A DNA stretch of 40,094 bases from Shewanella abyssi (lineage in GTDB: Bacteria; Pseudomonadota; Gammaproteobacteria; Enterobacterales; Shewanellaceae). The position numbers and the translations under genes were made by a program. Below are positions 1 to 8,111 of the stretch, one piece after another. The notes below the pieces were generated by a model that was not told the origin of the DNA, ran no database searches, and worked only from the letters and a program-made list of their open reading frames with translations. The stretch's first letter is position 1. Each line of letters opens with the position of its first letter. Where the stretch lies: the NCBI RefSeq assembly GCF_023284025.1, contig NZ_JAKIKR010000049.1:1-40094 (forward strand). The letters run 5' to 3'.

Positions 1-84
1 CTGTACTTTCTCGTTGTTGTCGTTTAAACTTTGCGCGATATATATAGGCTACTGCTTATGTTGACTTGTTTATTAGGACACAAA

Positions 85-765
85 ATGAATAGCGCTCGGT
101 TAGTTGTTATAGCTTGCATGTTAATGCTGGTGGGTTGCGGTACGGTTCAAGATTACCGTAAATCGCAAATGTTTAGCACGTTTGAAGATTTCAGACCCGG
201 ACCTGAAGGGGGTAGCGACTTAGTGTGGGCGCAACCTAATATCAGCAGTGTGGCCGATCTCAATCAGATTTTAAACCGTTATGACAATGTCATCGTCGAT
301 CAGGCTTGGCTGCTGCTTGATGATAAAGATCGTTATGATGGGCTAGATGATGAAGATATCGTTGCAGTGTCTAAATACCTTATCGATAAGATTAAAGAGA
401 AAGCCAGTAAGCGCTTTACCTTGGTCGACAAGGCAACCGATAAGACCCTTAGAGTGAGTGTCGCGCTAACCAATATTGAAACTCCTAACCCCATTTTAGC
501 TGTTACTAGCAGTATTATGCCTATCGGACTTGGCATTTCGAGTATTTCTAAAATCGTGACCGGCGAACATACCAATGTTGGTAGTGCCACGATTGAACTA
601 ATGATTAGCGACGCTCAGACTGGGAAGCCAATCGTTGCGGTAATTGATCGCAGAGGGGGAAATAAAGACTTCAGCACCATGATTGACTCCACCGACGATG
701 CCAAAGATGCGGTGGATTGGTGGATTGAGCGCTTGAGTAGAACTTTACGTGGTGAAACGCTGTAA
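85..765 (+). CDS. DUF3313-like outer/inner membrane lipoprotein
   Basis: A 226-residue predicted lipoprotein. The ATG at 85 is preceded by an AGGA motif at 74-77 and gives a normal lipoprotein signal: charged start, hydrophobic core, then the lipobox LVGC with the acylated Cys near residue 18. An upstream TTG at 31 would bury this signal and is not preferred. The mature part shows a segment with a VDRRGG-like turn (AVIDRRGG) after a predicted strand ending in DAQTGKP, which resembles the DUF3313 family of uncharacterised bacterial lipoproteins. No catalytic residues can be named. It is transcribed alone, converging on the next gene. Family assignment is moderate and molecular function is unknown. 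Confidence 0.7.
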   Translation: MNSARLVVIACMLMLVGCGTVQDYRKSQMFSTFEDFRPGPEGGSDLVWAQPNISSVADLNQILNRYDNVIVDQAWLLLDDKDRYDGLDDEDIVAVSKYLIDKIKEKASKRFTLVDKATDKTLRVSVALTNIETPNPILAVTSSIMPIGLGISSISKIVTGEHTNVGSATIELMISDAQTGKPIVAVIDRRGGNKDFSTMIDSTDDAKDAVDWWIERLSRTLRGETL

Positions 766-799
766 GCGTTAAACGCTAGCCGCCATTTAAGCCATCTTT

Positions 800-827
800 G
801 CCAACGCCTTAAAGACGTTGGCTTTGT
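800..827 (+). terminator. Rho-independent terminator of the lipoprotein gene
   Basis: A 7-bp perfect stem GCCAACG (800-806) / CGTTGGC (816-822) with a 9-nt loop is followed by a short T-rich stretch. It overlaps the last codons of the convergent gene, so it would act on the plus-strand transcript. Confidence 0.55.
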
Positions 828-2143
828 ATAAACTGCTCAATTCTTGCTAGTCTATCTTGCCCCCATACGTTCAGTTGTTGCTTACTACTTTGATAGCTAA
901 AACTCGGCACTCCCCAAAGGCCGAGTTGCATCATCTCATCAAGATTCAGTTGCGCCCAATTGCGCCAACTTGATTGCTTAAGTAAGCTTTTCGCATGTAG
1001 CCAATCTAAGCCAGTGCGTTCGACAATTATTTTCAGCCCTTTATCGGTATCGCTATGCAGCCCTTGGCTATTTACTGCTCTCGAGTAATTTAATAGATAC
1101 TCGGTTCCCCTACCTTGCTCTTCGGCATATTTAAATAGTGCGTAACACCGTTCAACCCCTTGCCCTAACGGATCGGCGACTTTGCCGTAATCGATATTTA
1201 AGCGGCGTGCTTCACGCCTAGTATCATGGAATATATACATCTTCTTTGCGTTTGGCACCGCTAAACCGCGCATGACCATAGGTAGGATGGGCTTTATGGT
1301 AAGAGGAATTTGGTATTTTTTTGCGAGTAATATCGCTTGCTCTAAACCTATGTGAGAGTACGGACTGCGTATAGAAAAATACAGAGTGAGTTGTTGATTG
1401 GTGTGGCATTTAATTTGAGTCTTAGTGTGTTTTAAACTGGATATAGCGTTGAGATTCAATCTGGTTTTGGTAAATATGGGTTGCAAAGGCAGTTTGTGCA
1501 ACGCGATCAAACGTTGCTCTAAATAAGCTAGTCTGTCGACTCCCCAGTACCATTCACCAGCATAATTGATAGTGGCTGTTTGATAATGTCCAAGCTTTTG
1601 TAGTAAGTCGCTATGCCTGTTTAAGCTTGCATCTTCTTGAGCGTTGAAAGCCGCCGTTGTTTTATTTTGACTATCAACATCAGCTTGCCAATATTCATCA
1701 AATATTGCTATCAGTCTAGCAATACTTTTTGTATCTGAGCCGCAAGTAAGTAGCTTTTTTGTCGCTGCAACTTTATCCGATTGATTATGTTCTATCCCAG
1801 CGGTTGGTGAATGAAAACAATACAGCTTTGCTAAATACTGGCTATCGGAGATGGCATTCTTTTGCCACAGCACGGGTTCCGGAAACGCATTCTCTTCCAC
1901 TATTAGCACTGGGTGGAAAGTGATATTTAGCGGCATTAATGATGCGTAACGCGATATAAACTGCGCCAGAGCCTGCAGCAGTATAAAGCTGTATGGGTCA
2001 TCTATTTTGATAAACACTTTTAGGCAGTGGGATTGCCGTCTAAGCTGACGATTAGACTCAAACAGGTAGCGTTTACTATTAAGTAACTCATCACTGGATA
2101 AGCACTGCGCAAGGTAAGGCATAAGAGATGTTTTAACAGACAT
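809..2143 (-). CDS. Duplicated DsbA-fold protein, 2-hydroxychromene-2-carboxylate isomerase-like
   Basis: A 444-residue protein with two thioredoxin/DsbA-like halves. The C-terminal half (from about residue 245) opens with LYFSIRSPYSHIGL, the start motif of HCCA isomerase / GST-kappa proteins. The N-terminal half has the matching KIDDPYSFILLQAL near residue 47. In both, the CxxC of true DsbA is replaced by (S/D)PYS, so disulfide exchange is unlikely and a glutathione- or substrate-binding isomerase/transferase role is more plausible. Conserved features near the C terminus include WGVPSF, typical of this fold. Family members are often about 200 residues, so this is a tandem duplication or fusion. 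It is monocistronic and divergent from dbpA. The substrate cannot be inferred. Confidence 0.75.
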   Translation of the reverse strand: MSVKTSLMPYLAQCLSSDELLNSKRYLFESNRQLRRQSHCLKVFIKIDDPYSFILLQALAQFISRYASLMPLNITFHPVLIVEENAFPEPVLWQKNAISDSQYLAKLYCFHSPTAGIEHNQSDKVAATKKLLTCGSDTKSIARLIAIFDEYWQADVDSQNKTTAAFNAQEDASLNRHSDLLQKLGHYQTATINYAGEWYWGVDRLAYLEQRLIALHKLPLQPIFTKTRLNLNAISSLKHTKTQIKCHTNQQLTLYFSIRSPYSHIGLEQAILLAKKYQIPLTIKPILPMVMRGLAVPNAKKMYIFHDTRREARRLNIDYGKVADPLGQGVERCYALFKYAEEQGRGTEYLLNYSRAVNSQGLHSDTDKGLKIIVERTGLDWLHAKSLLKQSSWRNWAQLNLDEMMQLGLWGVPSFSYQSSKQQLNVWGQDRLARIEQFIQSQRL

Positions 2144-2468
2144 GATCGTTAGTTAAGCCGAGAAAGTGAGTTTTAACATAAGCGCCAAAGCCTTAAAGGT
2201 AAAGCCTAGGGTTTAATCTGCTGCTAGGCACAGTATTTGTTGCGGCAAAAGCATGGGAATGCTGCATCTACTGTAATAACTGCTACAATAGCGCGCTATA
2301 ATAGTTAGCAATTATCATCGACAACTTCAGCCCGGTACTTTTAAGGCTCTTGTCACTATATTTTATTGCTGTTGAGAATCGGCCAAAGCGCCGACAGTAT
2401 TGAACTGGTTAGATGTTATCTGCCAGCAATGAGCTTCATTCTCGCGGTAAATACTTAGGAAAGAAACT
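2144..2468. other. Divergent intergenic region upstream of dbpA
   Basis: 325 bp between divergent genes. No gene is seen. It contains two overlapping -10-like hexamers for the plus strand: TACAAT at 2284-2289 preceded by TG, and TATAAT at 2297-2302. No convincing -35 was found for either. If used, dbpA would have a leader of about 165 nt. A small CGGC/GCCG stem lies near 2381-2395. Helicase leaders can be regulatory, but nothing specific is shown here. Confidence 0.4.
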
Positions 2469-3878
2469 TTGACTCAATCAGTCCTCGACACCGATGGCCA
2501 AGTGCCGTTTTCAACCCTAAAGCTTAAAACTGAGCTACTCGACAACTTAACCACTATGGGTTTTGAGTCGATGACACCGATCCAAGCTCAGAGCTTACCT
2601 GCAATCCTTAATGGGGAAGATGTCATTGGTCAAGCCAAAACCGGTTCGGGTAAAACTGCCGCATTCGGTTTGGGTCTGTTGCATAAATTGGATGTTAAAC
2701 GATTTCGTATTCAGTGTTTGGTGATGTGCCCAACTCGAGAATTGGCTGACCAAGTGGCCAAAGAGATCCGTACGTTAGCCCGCGGTATCCATAATATTAA
2801 GGTGTTAACCCTATGCGGTGGTGTGCCTATGGGGCCACAAATTGGTTCGCTGGAACACGGTGCGCACATTATTGTTGGTACACCAGGACGTATTATTGAT
2901 CACTTAGATCGTGGCCGTTTAGATTTAGATAATGTACACACCTTAGTGTTAGATGAAGCTGACCGTATGCTAGACATGGGCTTCCAAGTTGAACTTGAAG
3001 CTATTATTGAGCAGATGCCTGTTGAGCGTCAGACCCTACTTTTCAGCGCGACATTCCCTGAGCAGATAAAGTCTATTGCCGAGACAATTATGTTCAAGCC
3101 TGTAATGGTTAAAGTCGCTTCGACACATGAAACAAGTACTATTGAGCAGCACTTCTATGAAGTGGGCAATAATAATGACCGCATGCGTGCACTGAAGTTA
3201 CTGTTATTGCAACACCGTCCAGATAGTGCAGTGGTCTTTTGCAATACTAAGCGTGAAACTAAAGATGTTGCTGCGCAGCTGAAAAATGATGGTTTTAGCG
3301 TCGTCGCACTGCATGGCGATCTTGAGCAACGAGATAGAGATCAAACTCTACTACAGTTTGCCAATAAGAGTGTGTCGGTGATGGTGGCAACGGACGTTGC
3401 AGCGCGCGGACTCGACATTGACGCGCTTGATGCTGTGATTAACTATCATGTTGCTTTCGATACTGAAGTGCATATTCATCGTATTGGCCGTACAGGACGT
3501 GCGGGCAGTAAGGGCGCGGCATACACGTTTTATAACGATGAAGATGGCTATAAAATTGCGCTGCTTGAAGACTATCTAGAGCGTGACATTGTCAATGAAG
3601 CATTGCCTCTCGAGAACTTGCTCGATACTTTCCCTACTCAGCCAAGCATGATCACCTTGCAAATAGATGGCGGGAAAAAGCAGAAGTTACGTCCAGGCGA
3701 TATCCTTGGCGCACTGACGGGTGAAGAGGGTATTGATGGCAGTGAAGTGGGTAAAATCAAAATCACTGACTATCGTGCTTATGTGGCGGTTAATCGCAGA
3801 GTGGCCAAGCGTGCGTTGCACAAAATTGTGAATGGTAAATTGAAAGGGCGCACATATCGCGCTTGGGAAATGCGTTAA
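2469..3878 (+). CDS. dbpA: DEAD-box ATP-dependent RNA helicase DbpA
   Basis: A 469-residue DEAD-box helicase. The motifs run in order: Q motif FESMTPIQ (about 32-39), Walker A AKTGSGKT (56-63), PTRELADQ, GG, TPGR, DEAD (162-165), SAT (193-195), then in the second RecA domain ATDVAARGLD and HRIGRTGRAG. The C-terminal roughly 75 residues (LQIDGGKKQKLRPGDILGAL, then YRAYVAVNR) match the DbpA RNA-binding domain. In E. coli this domain recognises hairpin 92 of 23S rRNA and targets the enzyme to 50S assembly. Length is close to E. coli DbpA (457). The start is TTG, supported by AGGAAAG about 2458-2464 and the lack of a better ATG. It is monocistronic with its own terminator. Confidence 0.95.
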   Translation: MTQSVLDTDGQVPFSTLKLKTELLDNLTTMGFESMTPIQAQSLPAILNGEDVIGQAKTGSGKTAAFGLGLLHKLDVKRFRIQCLVMCPTRELADQVAKEIRTLARGIHNIKVLTLCGGVPMGPQIGSLEHGAHIIVGTPGRIIDHLDRGRLDLDNVHTLVLDEADRMLDMGFQVELEAIIEQMPVERQTLLFSATFPEQIKSIAETIMFKPVMVKVASTHETSTIEQHFYEVGNNNDRMRALKLLLLQHRPDSAVVFCNTKRETKDVAAQLKNDGFSVVALHGDLEQRDRDQTLLQFANKSVSVMVATDVAARGLDIDALDAVINYHVAFDTEVHIHRIGRTGRAGSKGAAYTFYNDEDGYKIALLEDYLERDIVNEALPLENLLDTFPTQPSMITLQIDGGKKQKLRPGDILGALTGEEGIDGSEVGKIKITDYRAYVAVNRRVAKRALHKIVNGKLKGRTYRAWEMR

Positions 3879-3946
3879 CTCTGAGTTACTCAGACTCATC
3901 CGAGTTGAGATTAAACGTTAAATGCATTAGCCGTTGAGCCGATAAG

Positions 3947-3969
3947 AATCCAGAGAGATCTGGATTTTT
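3947..3969 (+). terminator. Terminator of dbpA
   Basis: A perfect 8-bp stem AATCCAGA (3947-3954) / TCTGGATT (3959-3966) is capped by a GAGA tetraloop of the GNRA type and followed by T residues to 3969. Confidence 0.75.
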
Positions 3970-4001
3970 GTCTATATGGGTATATGTGGACATGGCTAAT
4001 G

Positions 4002-4031
4002 GACGATGAGGTTCCAGGCAGACTCATCGTC
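4002..4031 (+). promoter_or_regulatory. 9-bp inverted repeat abutting the start of the HDOD gene
   Basis: GACGATGAG (4002-4010) and CTCATCGTC (4023-4031) form a perfect 9-bp stem with a 12-nt loop that contains the only Shine-Dalgarno-like AGG (4016-4018). The stem ends two bases before the TTG start at 4034. There is no T tract, so a terminator role is unlikely. It could be a translation-control hairpin or a protein-binding palindrome; this is inference. Confidence 0.45.
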
Positions 4032-4033
4032 GT

Positions 4034-5209
4034 TTGCACAATCGATATTTTGGTATAGGTAAATCAGTGGCAATTTCGGTAGCGGGTGGGGTTAAGCCCG
4101 GTAAAATTATAGAGATAGAGCATAGGCTGCAAGCGCAACTCATTGTCGGCAAGGGCAAGCCTGTCTCTATACCTGATGAAATCTACTCAAACCTTGAAGA
4201 TGATGCTAATAAACTCGAAATCGAAAGAGAAGCTATTCGAGCCCGCTTAGAAAAGCAGCATAAAGCCCAAGCGCTGTACAAGGCTGTTTCGACTCAACTT
4301 ATTAGCAGTGTTAATCGCGCTATAGAGCATCAACTGTCGTCGGTAGAGCTGGTGCTTGAGCATTCAAAGCTTGATGAAAAGCAAGTCCTGTTGCTTGAGC
4401 TATTGTATTCAAAGCGGGTCGATCTTGCGCGTATACGTCCGTTAGTCATCGATTTACCTTGGCTACAGCGTGACTTAATCAATATGATCAACAGTCCGAC
4501 ATTTCGGCATCGTCGCCCGAAAACGTCAGGCATTCAAGTGACTGATATCAAATTGGTGCTCAACTATATTGGTATTGAAAACCTGCAAGCGTTAATCCCC
4601 TACTTTTGCCTGCGTCATCTAATGCCCAGTGGCCAGCCGCAACTTTTGTGGGTGACGCGCAAGCTATGGCGTTACAGCGTCATAAGTGCGATTGCGGCTC
4701 AGGCATTAGTTGAGTTACACAATAAAGACCGCGCGTTTGCCTACAGTTGCAGCTTGATGAGCCAACTTGGCACCACTTGCGTTATCAGCAATTGCGCTAA
4801 GATGTTTGATACTACGTGGGGCACATGGCTGCGAGAAGCCAGCGCCAGCCGTGATAAAGAACTTTATGATGCTGTGATGGCAACGGAGTTTCCGGCAATG
4901 GATGTTTATCAACAAGCGTTAACGCACAGCCGTCCGCTCAATTGGCAGTTACTTAACTCGCTTAATTTTGAACAGAGTCGTCTAACCAAAACGTTTAAGG
5001 CGATTGACGAGAGCCTTAAATATGCCGATCTTGATGAAGATTCGGCACTTATCGAAAGAGCTAACTGTTTTGCTAGAGTTTACCTGTTAAAGGAAGCTGG
5101 CAATATCACCTCTGCAGAATGTCGTTTAATGTACGATTACTATGAAATTTCAGAGCAAGAGCTGCTTCGTTTGAGTGCAAAGAACTATCGTAAATTAGAA
5201 CTTCTATAA
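4034..5209 (+). CDS. HDOD domain-containing signalling protein
   Basis: A 391-residue protein. The middle part (about 120-330) has the HDOD pattern: LLELLYSKRVDLARIRPLVIDLP, then LINMINSPTFR, then the IKLVLNYIGIENLQALIP helix, as in HD-related output domains lacking the catalytic HD pair. The N-terminal 60 residues are a small separate region, followed by a charged helix. HDOD proteins act in signalling, motility and c-di-GMP networks, usually without enzymatic activity; the partner is unknown here. The only in-frame start after the upstream stop (4007-4009) near the N terminus is TTG at 4034, with no good ribosome binding site. A GTG at 4067, preceded by TAGG, is an alternative start. Monocistronic. 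Confidence 0.75.
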   Translation: MHNRYFGIGKSVAISVAGGVKPGKIIEIEHRLQAQLIVGKGKPVSIPDEIYSNLEDDANKLEIEREAIRARLEKQHKAQALYKAVSTQLISSVNRAIEHQLSSVELVLEHSKLDEKQVLLLELLYSKRVDLARIRPLVIDLPWLQRDLINMINSPTFRHRRPKTSGIQVTDIKLVLNYIGIENLQALIPYFCLRHLMPSGQPQLLWVTRKLWRYSVISAIAAQALVELHNKDRAFAYSCSLMSQLGTTCVISNCAKMFDTTWGTWLREASASRDKELYDAVMATEFPAMDVYQQALTHSRPLNWQLLNSLNFEQSRLTKTFKAIDESLKYADLDEDSALIERANCFARVYLLKEAGNITSAECRLMYDYYEISEQELLRLSAKNYRKLELL

Positions 5210-5730
5210 ACCAACCATCACTGAATTTGTACATGGCATCATCGAATACTCATCCCCTCTGTTAACCAATATGATTTAATGTCAGATAGCCATCTAAACA
5301 TCCGCTACTTTTTGTTACCAAATGGTATACAATTACTTATCATTTAGGCGGTTTTGGTTAGTTAATCAAACAGCGGTTAAAAAACTATCGAATTTACGCT
5401 AACTCAGCCCATACACGCCATTTTTGCTAGTTACTTATGCAATAAGTTTGAATAATTAGTAATTAAGGGCGCAAGATAACTTTTTTATGACTAAATATGC
5501 TTAAACCCCCGCTATATACGCTTTGATAATTCTAAATCTCAACTCTTTATGCACTATAGGGCTCAATAGATCCCATGAAGGTTGTGAAAAACTGGTATTT
5601 TGATCACGTTTTAGCTAATAATGTCCTCCTAGCAATACAAACAACCGCGATGTCACCTACAAAAACTAAAGGCATCAAGCGGAATACGACGGCTTTTATA
5701 GTGGTCGCAAATTAGAAAGGATAAGAAGAA
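5210..5730. other. 521-bp intergenic region upstream of astC
   Basis: No gene is seen. It is AT-rich and must hold the promoter of the ast genes. The best ArgR-box-like stretch is TTTGAATAATTAGTAATT at 5447-5464, which matches the left half of the consensus well and the right half poorly. I looked for a sigma-54 -24/-12 element, as used by the E. coli ast operon, and did not find a convincing one. The sequence upstream of the start, AAAGGATAAGAAG (about 5714-5726), gives a good ribosome binding site. Confidence 0.4.
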
Positions 5731-6948
5731 ATGAGCGTTAACACGAATCTTACACGTGCCCAATTTGACGAAGTTATGGTGCCTAACTATGCGCCTTCAG
5801 CAGTTATCCCTGTTCGCGGCGAAGGTAGCCGAATTTGGGATCAAGAAGGTAAAGAGTTTATCGACTTTGCTGGTGGTATTGCGGTTAACTGTTTAGGTCA
5901 TTGTCATCCAGCTTTGGTTGGTGCGTTAAAAGAGCAAGGCGAGAAGCTTTGGCATCTATCTAACGTTATGACTAACGAACCCGCTCTTGAGCTTGCCACT
6001 AAGCTTGTTGAAGCCACTTTTGCTGAGCGCGTTTATTTTGCTAACTCTGGCGCTGAAGCCAATGAAGCAGCACTTAAGTTGGTTCGTCGTTATGCGATGA
6101 ATAAGTTCGGTGCAGAAAAAGATCAAATCATTGCATTTGATAAAGCATTCCATGGTCGTACTTTCTTTACGGTTAGCGTTGGTGGTCAAGCTGCTTACTC
6201 TGACGGTTTTGGTCCAAAGCCACAGAGCATCACTCATGTTCCATTCAACGATATTGCGGCACTAGAAGCGGTATTTACTGATAAAACCTGTGCAGTAATG
6301 ATGGAGCCACTTCAAGGTGAGGGCGGCATTATCGATGCAGACCCTGAGTTCCTAACCGCCGTTCGCGCACTTTGTGATAAGCACAATGCACTGCTGATAT
6401 TTGATGAAGTACAAACAGGTGTTGGTCGTCTAGGTGAGCTATATGCTTATATGCGTGGCGATGTGGTACCAGATATTCTTACCACCGCCAAAGCATTGGG
6501 TGGCGGCTTCCCTATCGCAGCAATGCTAACAACCAAAGAGATTGCTGAGCACCTTAAGATTGGTACTCACGGCTCTACTTACGGCGGCAACCCACTTGCT
6601 TGTGCTATTGGTAACGCGGTACTTGATGTGGTTAATACGCCAGAAGTATTGGACGGCGTTAAAAAGCGTGAGCAACTGTTCCGTGACGGCCTTGCCAAGA
6701 TCAATGACAAGTATGACGTTTTCTCTGAAGTACGTGGCCAAGGTTTGTTGATTGGTGCCGTGGTAAATGAAAAGTATCAAGGACGCGCTAAAGAGTTCTT
6801 AGTCGCTGGGATCCAAGAAGGTGTTATGAGCTTAATTGCTGGCGCAAATGTTGTGCGTTTCACACCGTCACTGGTGATCCCAGAAGCTGACATCGCGGAA
6901 GGCCTAGCGCGTTTCGAACGAGCCGTCGCTAAAGTAGTCGCAGCCTAA
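5731..6948 (+). CDS. astC: Acetylornithine/succinylornithine aminotransferase (AstC/ArgD)
   Basis: A 405-residue class-III PLP aminotransferase. The Schiff-base lysine is K254 in TTAKALGGGFP, the pyridine-N aspartate is D225 in IFDEVQTGVGR, and the phosphate-binding NSGAEANEAALK lies around 105-116. It transfers the delta-amino group of N2-succinylornithine (catabolic) or works in the reverse acetylornithine step (biosynthetic). Position directly before astA and astD indicates at least the catabolic AST role. In many related bacteria one enzyme does both jobs, so argD is the alternative name. It has a good ribosome binding site. A hairpin with T tract follows before astA. Confidence 0.92.
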   Translation: MSVNTNLTRAQFDEVMVPNYAPSAVIPVRGEGSRIWDQEGKEFIDFAGGIAVNCLGHCHPALVGALKEQGEKLWHLSNVMTNEPALELATKLVEATFAERVYFANSGAEANEAALKLVRRYAMNKFGAEKDQIIAFDKAFHGRTFFTVSVGGQAAYSDGFGPKPQSITHVPFNDIAALEAVFTDKTCAVMMEPLQGEGGIIDADPEFLTAVRALCDKHNALLIFDEVQTGVGRLGELYAYMRGDVVPDILTTAKALGGGFPIAAMLTTKEIAEHLKIGTHGSTYGGNPLACAIGNAVLDVVNTPEVLDGVKKREQLFRDGLAKINDKYDVFSEVRGQGLLIGAVVNEKYQGRAKEFLVAGIQEGVMSLIAGANVVRFTPSLVIPEADIAEGLARFERAVAKVVAA

Positions 6949-6958
6949 ATTGGCAAAC

Positions 6959-6990
6959 GAAGGGCTAGGTCACCCTAGCGCTTCTTTTTT
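6959..6990 (+). terminator. Terminator-like hairpin between astC and astA
   Basis: GAAGGGCTAGG (6959-6969) pairs with CCTAGCGCTTC (6974-6984) with one mismatch over 11 bp and a 4-nt loop, followed by six T (6985-6990). It should terminate part of the astC transcripts, lowering astA-astD expression relative to astC. Confidence 0.7.
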
Positions 6991-7082
6991 GTCTTTAGGA
7001 TACTTGAAAGCTGCAACGTCGACACAGTCTGTTAAGGCATTGTCGGCTGGATAGCTGCAAGTGATAGTGAGGAGACTCCTAG

Positions 7083-8102
7083 ATGTTAATAATACGCCCA
7101 ATTCGATCCACTGATTTCGACGCGCTATACCAAATAGCCGAAGAGTCAGGGCATGGATTTACATCTTTACCGGTAAACGAAGATCTTCTTAGACGCAAAA
7201 TTGCGCGGGTTGAAGCTTCGTTTGAAAAACAAGTCGATAAGCCTTTTGATGAAGGCTATTTAATGGTGCTTGAAGACACAGAAACTGGCGAAGTCGTCGG
7301 TACCTGTGGCATTGAAGCGGCTGTAGGTATGGAAGATGCGTTCTACCATTACCGTCTTGGTACCGAGGTTTACCACTCTGAGCAGATTGATGTGCGTAAC
7401 GAAGTCGAGACATTAACCCTGTGTCATGACTATACCGGCGCTGCAGAGCTGTGCACCTTGTTCTTGCGCGGAAGTTACCGTAAGAATAATAACGGTCGCA
7501 TGCTATCTCGAAGCCGTTTCCTGTTTTTAGCACAACATGCCGCCCGTTTTGGCGAAACTGTGATCGCTGAAATGCGTGGCGAGAGCGACGAAGAGGGCAA
7601 TTCGCCTTTTTATGGTTGGTTGCAAAAGCACTTTTTGGGTATCGATTTTATCGAAGCCGATTACTTATCTGGCCTCGGGCAGAAAGCATTCATGGCAGAG
7701 ATGATGCCGAAAAATGCAGTGTATGTGTGTTTATTGCCAGAAGAGGCGCAAAAGGTGATTGGTGAAGTACATACCAGTACTCGACCAGCGCTTAATTTGT
7801 TGCAGGCTGAAGGCTTCAGATGCCGTGGTTATGTGGATATTTTTGATGGTGGACCCACCGTTGAATGTAACTTGCATGACATTCGCTCTGTACGCGAAAG
7901 CCGTCTGTTAACGGTGACTATTGGCGATACCCCCGCAGATGCAGCAAGCTATATCGTTGCAAATACCCAACTGACAAATTACCGCGCTACAGCCGTAGAC
8001 TTGGCTGTAGCAGAAGACAATGACAACGTGATCTTAGATGCTGAAACTGCTGCTGGCCTTATGGTCGCAGAAGGTGAGCAGATCCGTGTATTGGCAATGT
8101 AG
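7083..8102 (+). CDS. astA: Arginine N-succinyltransferase
   Basis: A 339-residue AstA. It starts MLIIRPIRSTDFDALYQIAEESGHGFTSLP in spirit with the family: a GNAT-like fold with the conserved opening IRP..STDFDAL and later FLRGSYRKNNNGRMLSRSRFLF and CNLHDIRSVRES. It moves the succinyl group from succinyl-CoA to the alpha-amino group of arginine, the first step of the ammonia-producing AST pathway to glutamate. Length matches E. coli AstA (344). The start ATG has a GAGGAG ribosome binding site at about 7069-7074. That site is part of an AGGAGACTCCT palindrome (7070-7080), which could weakly hide it. astD begins 9 bp after the stop. Confidence 0.95.
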   Translation: MLIIRPIRSTDFDALYQIAEESGHGFTSLPVNEDLLRRKIARVEASFEKQVDKPFDEGYLMVLEDTETGEVVGTCGIEAAVGMEDAFYHYRLGTEVYHSEQIDVRNEVETLTLCHDYTGAAELCTLFLRGSYRKNNNGRMLSRSRFLFLAQHAARFGETVIAEMRGESDEEGNSPFYGWLQKHFLGIDFIEADYLSGLGQKAFMAEMMPKNAVYVCLLPEEAQKVIGEVHTSTRPALNLLQAEGFRCRGYVDIFDGGPTVECNLHDIRSVRESRLLTVTIGDTPADAASYIVANTQLTNYRATAVDLAVAEDNDNVILDAETAAGLMVAEGEQIRVLAM

Positions 8103-8111
8103 GAAAAGAAT

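Noticed and set aside
5552..5561. CACTATAGGG, the end of a T7-type phage promoter
   Set aside because: Only ten bases match; the upstream half of the phage promoter consensus is absent, and no phage genes are present.
7189..7533. 114-codon frame antisense to astA
   Set aside because: astA is clearly coding on the plus strand; the antisense product resembles nothing.
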